A DNA stretch of 39,381 nt from Streptomyces sp. MBT65. Lineage in GTDB: Bacteria > Actinomycetota > Actinomycetes > Streptomycetales > Streptomycetaceae. Shown here piece by piece: positions 1 to 7,083 of this stretch. The notes beneath the pieces were generated by a model. The model had not been told where the DNA came from, ran no database searches, and saw only the letters and a list, made by a program, of their open reading frames with translations. Location: positions 1 through 39,381 of the forward strand of contig NZ_JAENRY010000061.1 in the NCBI RefSeq assembly GCF_016612545.1, written 5' to 3'. Both the position numbers and the translations under genes were made by a program. How positions within the stretch are numbered: position 1 is the stretch's first letter; each line of letters begins with the position of its first letter.

Positions 1-2
1 CC

Positions 3-671
3 CAGACCCCGGACCCCGCAGCCGCCGTACCGGAACTCCCCGCGCCCGCGCCCACCACCCGTCGCACCCCGCGCGGAGCCCGGTTCGCCGGGGCCGCCCG
101 GCCGGTCGAGCGGGCGCAGCCGAAGCGGGAGGCCCTGGACGCGGAGGCGCGGCAGAGCACTGTGGAGGCCGTTCAGCGGCTCGTCGGGCTGCGGCGAGAG
201 GGCCGTAGCGGCGAGGCGCACGCGCTGCTCGTCGAGGCCGCGTACTGGCCCGCCGCGCGCTTCCCGCTGCTCGCGGCCGAACTCCAGCGTGCCGGGCTCG
301 GCGCGGACTGGGCGACCCTCCTGTGGGAGGCCGCCTCGCTGCCCGCCGACCGGCTGGTCGGCGCGGCGGACGCGCTGGTCGCGGCGGGCCGCACGGCGGA
401 CGGCGAGCAGATCCTGCGGCAGGGCGTGGCCCGCCCCGCCGCCGAGATAGGCGAGGCCGTGCTCGCGCTGGCCGCCGAGGGCCGCCGCCGCGAGATCATG
501 GCCCTGCTCGACGCCTACGTCCGGGTCCGCACCCCCGAGGAGGCCGCCCGCAGCGTCGCGGCCGACCCGCAACAACTCGTCCCGCTGCTGGTGGAGGCCG
601 CCCGGGGCGCCTCGGACGAACGCCACTGGGATCTCGTCCACGCGCTGCGGGTCGCGGGCTTCACTGCCTGA
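3..671 (+). CDS. C-terminal part of an unrecognised Ala/Pro-rich helical-repeat protein (5' truncated)
   Basis: The frame is open from the left edge to a TGA at 669-671, so this is the 3' end of a gene starting outside the window. The first ~50 residues are Pro/Ala/Arg-rich and look disordered; from about base 160 on the protein is a run of amphipathic helices of the type L-x-x-x-G-R-x-x-E-A-x-x-L-L, resembling TPR-like or other alpha-solenoid repeats. A GTG at 162 could start a 169-aa protein, but no ribosome binding site precedes it and the same frame stays open upstream, so I prefer a longer gene. I do not recognise the family. The following gene has its own promoter region, so a role in the catabolic block is not implied. 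Confidence 0.7.
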   Translation, partial: QTPDPAAAVPELPAPAPTTRRTPRGARFAGAARPVERAQPKREALDAEARQSTVEAVQRLVGLRREGRSGEAHALLVEAAYWPAARFPLLAAELQRAGLGADWATLLWEAASLPADRLVGAADALVAAGRTADGEQILRQGVARPAAEIGEAVLALAAEGRRREIMALLDAYVRVRTPEEAARSVAADPQQLVPLLVEAARGASDERHWDLVHALRVAGFTA

Positions 672-830
672 CCGGCCCATCGACTCGCCCACCGGAGTGT
701 GAAACAGGATCGACTCCGCGGGTTAACGACGATGGTCTTGGCAAGGCTCCTCCGGAGGCTTACGTTCATCCCTCTACGGCCTTTGTCTACGGGCGTAGAG
801 GCTGTGACGTCCCCGTCGAAGGAGCAGCTC
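672..830 (+). promoter_or_regulatory. Promoter/operator region of the first hydrolase operon
   Basis: This 159-bp gap precedes the first carbamoyl hydrolase. It holds GTGAAACA (699-706) and AGGCTCCTC (744-752), both of which recur in front of the second hydrolase (4543, 4574; 4668-4676). It also has a CCTCCGGAGG palindrome (749-758), an imperfect dyad CCTCTACG (771-778)/CGTAGAGG (794-801), and inside that dyad the tight palindrome TCTACGGGCGTAGA (786-799). A ribosome binding site AAGGAG (819-824) sits just before the ATG. The sharing of motifs between the two hydrolase promoters suggests one regulator, most simply the PucR protein encoded at 2984, but that is inference. Confidence 0.5.
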
Positions 831-1673
831 ATGGCCAACGTCGTACGCGCCGCTCTGGTCCAGGCCACCTGGACCGGTGACACCGACTCCATGGTGGCGA
901 AACACGAGGAACACGCCCGCGAGGCGGCCCGCCAGGGCGCCAAGGTCATCGGGTTCCAGGAAGTGTTCAACGCCCCCTACTTCTGTCAGGTCCAGGAACC
1001 GGAGCACTACGACTGGGCCGAGCCGGTGCCCGACGGGCCGACCGTGCGTCGTATGCAACAGCTCGCGCGCGAGACCGGCATGGTGATCGTCGTCCCCGTC
1101 TTCGAGATCGAGCAGGACGGCTTCTACTACAACACCGCGGCCGTGATCGACGCCGACGGCACCTTCCTCGGCAAGTACCGCAAGCACCACATCCCCCAGG
1201 TCAAGGGCTTCTGGGAGAAGTACTACTTCAGGCCGGGCAACGCCGGCTGGCCCGTCTTCGACACCGCCGTCGGCAAGATCGGCGTCTATATCTGCTACGA
1301 CCGCCACTTCCCCGAGGGCTGGCGTCAACTCGGCCTCAACGGCGCCCAGTTGGTCTACAACCCGTCCGCCACCTCACGCGGCCTCTCCGCCTACCTCTGG
1401 CAACTGGAGCAGCCCGCGGCGGCCGTCGCCAACGAGTACTTCATCGCCGCCATCAACCGGGTGGGAGTGGAGGAGTACGGGGACAACGACTTCTACGGAA
1501 CCTCGTACTTCGTCAACCCGCGCGGCCAGTTCGTCGGCGACGTCGCCAGCGACAAGGCCGAGGAACTCGTGGTCCGCGACCTCGACTTCGGCCTGATCGA
1601 AGAAGTACGACAGCAGTGGGCGTTCTACCGTGACCGCCGCCCCGACGCCTACGAAGGGCTGGTGCAGCCGTGA
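831..1673 (+). CDS. Nitrilase-superfamily N-carbamoyl amide hydrolase (beta-ureidopropionase-like), copy 1
   Basis: A 280-aa carbon-nitrogen hydrolase that should cleave an N-carbamoyl amino acid, such as N-carbamoyl-beta-alanine, to the free amino acid, CO2 and ammonia. The nitrilase catalytic triad is visible as E44 (FQEVF), K118 (YRKHHIP) and C155 (ICYDRHFPE); the GFWEKYYFRPGN stretch and full length match bacterial beta-ureidopropionase/N-carbamoylputrescine amidase relatives. The ATG at 831 is chosen because AAGGAG lies 7 nt upstream and the length then equals the paralogue at 4702; an upstream GTG at 699 would add 44 non-conserved residues. Its stop overlaps the next start (GTGA at 1670), so it is translationally coupled to an aminotransferase that could use its product. 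Exact substrate is not determined by sequence. Confidence 0.9.
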   Translation: MANVVRAALVQATWTGDTDSMVAKHEEHAREAARQGAKVIGFQEVFNAPYFCQVQEPEHYDWAEPVPDGPTVRRMQQLARETGMVIVVPVFEIEQDGFYYNTAAVIDADGTFLGKYRKHHIPQVKGFWEKYYFRPGNAGWPVFDTAVGKIGVYICYDRHFPEGWRQLGLNGAQLVYNPSATSRGLSAYLWQLEQPAAAVANEYFIAAINRVGVEEYGDNDFYGTSYFVNPRGQFVGDVASDKAEELVVRDLDFGLIEEVRQQWAFYRDRRPDAYEGLVQP

Positions 1674-2956
1674 CCAAGGACCTGCTGGGACGGCACAAGG
1701 CCGTGCTCCCGGACTGGCTCGCCCTCTACTACGAGGACCCGCTCGAGATCACGCACGGCGAGGGCCGGCACGTCTGGGACGCCGAGGGCAACAAGTACCT
1801 CGACTTCTTCGGCGGCATCCTCACCACCATGACCGCGCACGCGCTCCCCGAGGTCACCAAGGCGGTCAGCGAGCAGGCCGGGCGGATCATCCACTCGTCC
1901 ACGCTCTACCTCAACCGGCCGATGGTCGAACTCGCCGAGCGCGTCGCCCAGTTGTCCGGCATCCCCGACGCCCGCGTCTTCTTCACCACCTCGGGCACCG
2001 AGGCCAACGACACCGCGCTGATGCTCGCGACCACGTACCGGCGCAGCAACCAGATCCTGGCCATGCGCAACAGCTACCACGGCCGCTCCTTCAGCTCGGT
2101 CGGCATCACCGGCAACCGCGGCTGGTCCCCGACCTCGCTGTCCCCGCTCCAGACGCTGTACGTCCACGGGGGTGTCCGGACGCGCGGACCCTACGCGCAC
2201 CTGAACGACGCCGAGTTCATCGCGGCCTGTGTGGACGACCTGAAGGACCTGCTCGGTCATGTCCGGCCGCCCGCCGCGCTCATCGCCGAACCCGTCCAGG
2301 GCGTCGGCGGGTTCACCTCCCCGCCCGACGGTCTGTACGCCGCCTTCCGCGAAGTCCTCGCCGAGCAGGGCGTGTTGTGGATCGCCGACGAGGTGCAGAC
2401 CGGCTGGGGCCGCACCGGCGACCACTTCTGGGGCTGGCAGGCGCACGCGGAGAACGGTCCGCCGGACATCCTCACCTTCGCCAAGGGCATCGGCAACGGC
2501 AGCTCGATCGGCGGGGTCGTCGCCCGCGCCGACATCATGAACTGCCTGGACTCCAACAGCATTTCGACCTTCGGCGGCACCCAGATCACCATGGCGGCGG
2601 GCCTCGCCAACCTCACCTACCTCCTGGAGCACGACCTCCAGGGCAACGCCCGCCGCGTCGGCGGCCTCCTCATCGAGCGGCTGCGGGCCGTCGCCGCCCA
2701 GCATCCCGGCGTACGGGAAGTGCGCGGGCGCGGGCTGATGATCGGCGTCGAGCTGGTGAAACCCGGCACCGACGAAGCCGATCCGCAGGCGGCGTCCGCC
2801 GTGCTCGAAGCGGCCCGCGAGGGCGGGTTGTTGCTCGGCAAGGGCGGCGGGCACAACACCAGCGCCCTGCGCATCGCCCCGCCGCTGTCCCTGACCGTCG
2901 CGGAGGCCGAAGAGGGCGCCGCCATCCTCGAACAGGCTCTGCGGAGCACGCAGTAG
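1670..2956 (+). CDS. Class III PLP-dependent aminotransferase (beta-alanine/3-aminoisobutyrate type)
   Basis: A 428-aa omega-aminotransferase of the AGXT2/4-aminobutyrate aminotransferase group. Features seen: FFTTSGTEAND for the PLP phosphate region, the EPVQGVGGF and ADEVQTGWGRTG motifs, and the Schiff-base lysine K272 in FAKGIGNG. The start is a GTG that overlaps the previous stop by 4 bp, so it is co-translated with the carbamoyl hydrolase. In context it would move the amino group of beta-alanine or beta-aminoisobutyrate released by that enzyme to pyruvate or glyoxylate, giving a semialdehyde. Members of this family are also annotated as alanine-glyoxylate aminotransferases, so acceptor and donor are inferred from context only. 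Cytosolic; no unusual features. Confidence 0.9.
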   Translation: MTKDLLGRHKAVLPDWLALYYEDPLEITHGEGRHVWDAEGNKYLDFFGGILTTMTAHALPEVTKAVSEQAGRIIHSSTLYLNRPMVELAERVAQLSGIPDARVFFTTSGTEANDTALMLATTYRRSNQILAMRNSYHGRSFSSVGITGNRGWSPTSLSPLQTLYVHGGVRTRGPYAHLNDAEFIAACVDDLKDLLGHVRPPAALIAEPVQGVGGFTSPPDGLYAAFREVLAEQGVLWIADEVQTGWGRTGDHFWGWQAHAENGPPDILTFAKGIGNGSSIGGVVARADIMNCLDSNSISTFGGTQITMAAGLANLTYLLEHDLQGNARRVGGLLIERLRAVAAQHPGVREVRGRGLMIGVELVKPGTDEADPQAASAVLEAAREGGLLLGKGGGHNTSALRIAPPLSLTVAEAEEGAAILEQALRSTQ

Positions 2957-2983
2957 TAGCAGGACGAGCAAGGGAAGAGCGTT

Positions 2984-4546
2984 ATGGCCACCACCCTGGA
3001 CACCCTGGAGCCCGCCCTTTCGGTGCGTCAGGTCCTCGGCCTGGAACGGGTCCTCGCCGGGGAACCCGAGGTGGTGGCCGGCGCGAGCCAGCTCGACCGG
3101 CCCGTGCGCTGGGTGCACGTCGCCGAGGCCGCCGATGTCGGAGTGATGCTCAGCGGCGGCGAGATGATCCTCACCACCGGCGTCCTGCTCGCCGGTGACG
3201 AGGGCGCCCAGGCCGAGTACATCCAGTCCCTGCACCGCGCGGAGGCATCCGCGGTCGTCCTCGGTCTCGGCCGTGCCTTCCCCGCTCCGCCGGACGTGAT
3301 GCGCCGCGCGGCCGAGCGGTGCGGGCTGCCCATGGTGGTGCTTCACCGCCCCTTCCCCTTCGCGGAGTTGACGGAAGAGGTCCAATCCCGGCTGGTACGG
3401 CGGAAGTTCGCCGCCGTCAGCCTCTCCGAGGCCGTACGGACCGCGCTCACCGGACTCATCACCGGCGGCGCCCCGCTGCAGAGCCTGCTCGACGAGGTCG
3501 CGGCGCACAGCGCCTGCCCCGTCGTCGTCACCAACCTCGCCCACCGCGTCCTCGCCACGGCGGGGGAGCGGTCGGCGGTGGACGACGTGCTGCGCGACTG
3601 GGAGCGCATCTCCCGACAGGCGGGCGGCAGCGAGGGCGACGGCTGGATCCGCGCCGAACTGGGCGGACGCGGCGAGCGCTGGGGCCAGATCATGCTGTGC
3701 GGCTACCGCGGCGACACCGCCACCGGCCGCCTCCTCGCCGACCGCGGCGCCGAGGCCCTCGTCCTGCACCGTATGCTCGGCGGCTCCGCCCACACCTGGG
3801 AGGAACAGTCCGCGCAGAGCCTGCTGACCGACCTCGCGAGCGGCGTCGTTCCGGCCCGCCAACTGCTGCCCCGCGCCCGGGCCGCAGGACTCCCCGTCAA
3901 CCGCCGCACCTTCGTCCCGATGGTCGTACGCGACGGCGACACGGCCCAACTCGACCGGGTGCTACGGCTGTTGGGGCTCCCCGGACTCGTCGCCGAACTG
4001 GCCGACGGGGCCACCGCCGTGCTGCTCAGCCTGCCCCGGGACCAAGACGCGGACGCCCTCGCCGCGCACTTCGCTAGCCGACTGCGCACCGAGTCGGGGG
4101 CGTTGAAGGCGGTGGTGGCCGCCGCAGGCCAGCGCACCGTCTGGGACGACGTGCCCGCCGGGCTGCGCGAGGCACAGCACGTCGCCGACGCCGTGGCCGA
4201 CTCCAGCGACGCCCTCGACCTCCCCTCCGTCGTACGCCTCAAGGACGTCCATCTGCGCGGTCTGATCCGGCTGTTGAGGGACGACCCGCAGGTGCAGTCC
4301 TTCGCCGAACGGGAGCTGGACGGGCTGCTGTGCGCAGCCGACGAGGACCTGCTCGCCGTACTGCGCTCGTATCTGGCCACCGGCCGCAACAAGTCGCGCA
4401 CCGCTCAGCTCCACCATGTCTCGCGGCCCGCGCTGTACCGCCGGCTGGAGGCGATAGAGGGCCGGCTCGGGGTGGACCTCGACGACTTCGAGCAGGCCGC
4501 CTCGGTGCACATCGCGCTCCTCGCGCACGACGCGCAACAGGGGTGA
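2984..4546 (+). CDS. PucR-family transcriptional regulator
   Basis: A 520-aa regulator with the three-part architecture of the PucR group: an N-terminal purine-catabolism PucR domain (about residues 15-140, with VLAGEPEVVAGASQLDRPVRWVHV), a central GAF/GGDEF-like region, and a C-terminal helix-turn-helix (LRSYLATGRNKSRTAQLHHVSRPALYRRL, described here as residues ~455-490). PucR proteins control purine, pyrimidine or amino-acid catabolic genes in response to a pathway metabolite. The gene lies 27 bp after the aminotransferase on the same strand and in the middle of the catabolic block, so it is the obvious local regulator. Its own stop codon sits inside the first of several GTGAAACATG-type repeats that lie in front of the next operon. 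Confidence 0.9.
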   Translation: MATTLDTLEPALSVRQVLGLERVLAGEPEVVAGASQLDRPVRWVHVAEAADVGVMLSGGEMILTTGVLLAGDEGAQAEYIQSLHRAEASAVVLGLGRAFPAPPDVMRRAAERCGLPMVVLHRPFPFAELTEEVQSRLVRRKFAAVSLSEAVRTALTGLITGGAPLQSLLDEVAAHSACPVVVTNLAHRVLATAGERSAVDDVLRDWERISRQAGGSEGDGWIRAELGGRGERWGQIMLCGYRGDTATGRLLADRGAEALVLHRMLGGSAHTWEEQSAQSLLTDLASGVVPARQLLPRARAAGLPVNRRTFVPMVVRDGDTAQLDRVLRLLGLPGLVAELADGATAVLLSLPRDQDADALAAHFASRLRTESGALKAVVAAAGQRTVWDDVPAGLREAQHVADAVADSSDALDLPSVVRLKDVHLRGLIRLLRDDPQVQSFAERELDGLLCAADEDLLAVLRSYLATGRNKSRTAQLHHVSRPALYRRLEAIEGRLGVDLDDFEQAASVHIALLAHDAQQG

Positions 4547-4639
4547 AACATGGGACTACCTGCGAAAACGGCGGTGAAACATGCGGCCACGACAGGGTGA
4601 CACCGTGGAACGCCGCGCGCCCGCAGACGTGACACCGTG
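4542..4639 (+). promoter_or_regulatory. Array of short direct repeats before the second hydrolase operon (candidate regulator sites)
   Basis: Two exact copies of GGTGAAACATG (4542-4552 and 4573-4583, 31 bp apart) are followed by two exact copies of GTGACACCGTG (4597-4607 and 4629-4639, 32 bp apart). Spacings of about three helical turns place all four on a similar DNA face. GTGAAACA also occurs at 699-706 before the first hydrolase. The arrangement looks like an operator array for PucR or another local regulator. No protein binding can be shown from sequence. Confidence 0.45.
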
Positions 4640-4701
4640 CAACTCAAAGACGACTTCCGGACTTCTTAGGCTCCTCGCACACCTAGCGACCGGAGGTCCC
4701 G

Positions 4702-5544
4702 ATGAGCACAGTGATTCGTGCCGCTCTCTTCCAGACAGCCTGGACGGGCGACAAGGAGTCCATGATCCAGGTACACGAGCAGGCGGTCCGCGACGCGGCC
4801 GCGCAGGGTGCTCAAGTCCTGTGCTTCCAGGAGCTGTTCTACGGACCGTACTTCTGCCAGGTCCAGGACAAGGCGTTCTACGAGTACGCCGAGGCGATCC
4901 CGGACGGCCCGATCGTCAAGCGCTTCCAGGCGCTCGCCAAGGAGCACGGCATCGTCCTGGTCCTGCCGATGTACGAGGAGGAGCAGCCCGGCGTCCTCTA
5001 CAACACGGCCGCCGTGATCGACGCGGACGGCTCGTACCTCGGCAAGTACCGCAAGCACCACATCCCCCAAGTCCCCGGATTCTGGGAGAAGTTCTACTTC
5101 CGCCCGGGCAACAGCGGCTGGCCGATCTTCGACACCAAGGTCGGCAGGATCGGTGTCTACATCTGCTACGACCGGCACTTCCCGGAGGGCTGGCGCGCAC
5201 TGGGCCTCGCGGGCGCCGAGATCGTCTTCAACCCGTCGGCCACCTCGCGCGGACTGTCGGCCTATCTCTGGCAGTTGGAGCAGCCGGCCGCCGCTGCCGC
5301 CAACGAGTACTTCGTCGGCGCCATCAACCGGGTCGGTGTCGAGGAGTTGGGCGACAACGACTTCTACGGCACGACCTACTTCGTCGACCCGGAGGCCCAG
5401 TTCGTCGGCGAGGTCGCCAGCGACAAGGAGACCGAACTGGTCGTCCGCGACCTGGACTTGGCGAAACTGCGCGAGGTCCGCGACCGCTGGCAGTTCTACC
5501 GCGACCGCCGCCCGGACGCGTACGGCCCGCTGACCGCACCGTAA
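4702..5544 (+). CDS. Nitrilase-superfamily N-carbamoyl amide hydrolase (beta-ureidopropionase-like), copy 2
   Basis: A second 280-aa carbamoyl hydrolase, collinear without gaps with the copy at 831. The catalytic residues fall at the same positions: E44 (CFQELF), K118 (YRKHHIP) and C155 (ICYDRHFPE). The ATG is preceded by CGGAGGTCCCG, a good ribosome binding site. The two copies differ mostly in surface helices and in the second half of the N-terminal strand region (for example EVFNAP versus ELFYGP near the active-site Glu), consistent with different substrate preference, such as N-carbamoyl-beta-alanine versus N-carbamoyl-beta-aminoisobutyrate or an N-carbamoyl alpha-amino acid. It is followed by the hydantoinase that would make its substrate. 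Confidence 0.9.
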   Translation: MSTVIRAALFQTAWTGDKESMIQVHEQAVRDAAAQGAQVLCFQELFYGPYFCQVQDKAFYEYAEAIPDGPIVKRFQALAKEHGIVLVLPMYEEEQPGVLYNTAAVIDADGSYLGKYRKHHIPQVPGFWEKFYFRPGNSGWPIFDTKVGRIGVYICYDRHFPEGWRALGLAGAEIVFNPSATSRGLSAYLWQLEQPAAAAANEYFVGAINRVGVEELGDNDFYGTTYFVDPEAQFVGEVASDKETELVVRDLDLAKLREVRDRWQFYRDRRPDAYGPLTAP

Positions 5545-5555
5545 GGCACGCAGGA

Positions 5556-5643
5556 TTCCCGCGCCCCGCTTCCAGGGGCGCGGAGCAGCGTCCAGCGGCG
5601 GCTTCGCCGCAGGGCGCGACCAGCCCCCAACGACCCGCACCCG
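5556..5643. repeat. Streptomyces-type GC-rich intergenic repeat with two hairpins
   Basis: Between the hydrolase and the hydantoinase lies CCGCGCCCC (5559-5567) paired with GGGGCGCGG (5575-5583), loop 7 nt, followed by GCGGCG/CGCCGC (5595-5600/5605-5610), loop 4 nt, then GGGCGCGACCAGCCCCCAAC and GACCCGCACCCGACC. The pattern of a GCGCCCC hairpin followed by GCGCGACCAGCC...CCCGCA resembles a repeat I recognise as dispersed between genes in many Streptomyces chromosomes. Here a second small hairpin appears in its middle. It may act as a partial terminator or mRNA-stability element within the operon. Confidence 0.65.
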
Positions 5644-5668
5644 ACCACAATCCAGCGGAGTCAAAACC

Positions 5669-7072
5669 ATGAGCACCCGTACCGTCATCCGCGGCGGCCT
5701 AGTCATCACCGCGTCCGACGAACTCCACGCCGACGTCCTGATCGAGGACGGCCGCATCGCGGCCCTCGCCACCTCCGGCAGCGCGGCCGCCGAGGCCTGG
5801 ACCGCCGAGCGGGTCATCGACGCCACCGGGAAGTACGTCATCCCGGGCGGGGTCGACGCCCACACCCACATGGAGATGCCGTTCGGCGGCACCAAGGCGG
5901 CCGACACCTTCGAGACCGGCACCCGGGCCGCCGCCTGGGGCGGTACGACGACCATCGTCGACTTCGCGATCCAGAGCGTCGGCGGAGCCCTCCGCGAGGG
6001 CCTCGACGCCTGGCACGCCAAGGCCGAGGGCAACTGCGCCATCGACTACGGCTTCCACATGATCGTCTCCGACGTCAACGAGGACACCCTCAAGGAGATG
6101 GACCTGCTGGTCGAGGAGGGCGTCACCTCCTTCAAGCAGTTCATGGCCTACCCGGGCGTCTTCTACAGCGACGACGGCCAGATCCTGCGTGCCATGCAAC
6201 GCGCCGCCGACAACGGCGGGTTGATCATGATGCATGCCGAGAACGGCATCGCGATCGACGTGCTGGTGGAGCAGGCGCTGGCCCGTGGCGAGACCGACCC
6301 CCGCTACCACGGCGAGGTCCGCAAGTCCCTTCTCGAAGCCGAGGCCACCCACCGCGCGATCAAGCTCGCGCAGGTCGCCGGTGCCCCGCTCTACGTCGTG
6401 CACGTCTCCGCGATGGAGGCGGTCGCCGAGCTGGCCAAGGCGCGCGACGAGGGCCTGCCCGTCTTCGGCGAGACCTGTCCGCAGTACCTGTTCCTCTCCA
6501 CCGACAACCTCGCCGAGCCCGACTTCGAGGGCGCGAAGTACGTGTGCAGCACGCCCCTCCGTCCCAAGGAGCACCAGGCCAAGCTCTGGCAGGGCCTGCG
6601 CACCAACGACCTCCAGGTGGTCTCCACCGACCACTGCCCCTTCTGCTTCGTGGGCCAGAAGGAAATGGGCCGGGGCGACTTCTCGAAGATCCCCAACGGC
6701 ATGCCGGGCGTCGAGAACCGCATGGACCTGCTCCACCAGGGTGTCGTCGACGGACACATCAGCCGTCGCCGCTGGATCGAGATCGCCTGCGCCTCCCCGG
6801 CGCGGATGTTCGGCCTCTACCCGAAGAAGGGCACCATCGCCCCGGGCGCCGACGCCGACGTGGTCATCTACGACCCGCACGCCGAGCAGGTTGTCTCCGC
6901 CGAGACCCACCACATGAACGTCGACTACTCGGCGTACGAGGGCAAGCGCCTCACCGGCCGCGTCGAGACCGTCCTCTCGCGCGGCGAACTCGTCATCACC
7001 GAGCGGGAGTACACCGGGCACGCGGGCCACGGCGTCTACACCCCGCGCTCCACCAGTCAGTACCTCAACTAG
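5669..7072 (+). CDS. hydA: Dihydropyrimidinase / D-hydantoinase
   Basis: A 467-aa cyclic amidohydrolase that opens dihydrouracil, dihydrothymine or 5-substituted hydantoins to N-carbamoyl amino acids. The binuclear metal site is complete: H65-x-H67 (DAHTHMEMPFGG), the carboxylated lysine K156 (SFKQFMAYPG), H189 (MMHAENG), H245 (VVHVSAM) and D321 (STDHCPF). The C-terminal GLYPKKGTIAPGADADVVIYDP stretch is typical of the family (quoted in part). Start is the ATG after AGCGGAGTC. It lies between the carbamoyl hydrolase that uses its product and an LLM oxidoreductase 11 bp downstream, forming a ring-opening operon. Sequence alone does not separate dihydropyrimidinase from D-hydantoinase activity. 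Confidence 0.92.
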   Translation: MSTRTVIRGGLVITASDELHADVLIEDGRIAALATSGSAAAEAWTAERVIDATGKYVIPGGVDAHTHMEMPFGGTKAADTFETGTRAAAWGGTTTIVDFAIQSVGGALREGLDAWHAKAEGNCAIDYGFHMIVSDVNEDTLKEMDLLVEEGVTSFKQFMAYPGVFYSDDGQILRAMQRAADNGGLIMMHAENGIAIDVLVEQALARGETDPRYHGEVRKSLLEAEATHRAIKLAQVAGAPLYVVHVSAMEAVAELAKARDEGLPVFGETCPQYLFLSTDNLAEPDFEGAKYVCSTPLRPKEHQAKLWQGLRTNDLQVVSTDHCPFCFVGQKEMGRGDFSKIPNGMPGVENRMDLLHQGVVDGHISRRRWIEIACASPARMFGLYPKKGTIAPGADADVVIYDPHAEQVVSAETHHMNVDYSAYEGKRLTGRVETVLSRGELVITEREYTGHAGHGVYTPRSTSQYLN

Positions 7073-7083
7073 GAGTGGCGCAC

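Noticed and set aside
1649..3949. Long minus-strand open frame of 766 codons opposite the aminotransferase and PucR genes
   Set aside because: It is antisense to two well-identified genes, rich in low-complexity Gly/Ala/Val, and has no domain; typical GC-rich shadow.
4542..4639. Short repeats as a CRISPR array
   Set aside because: Repeats are only 11 bp, of two kinds, with two copies each and no cas genes.
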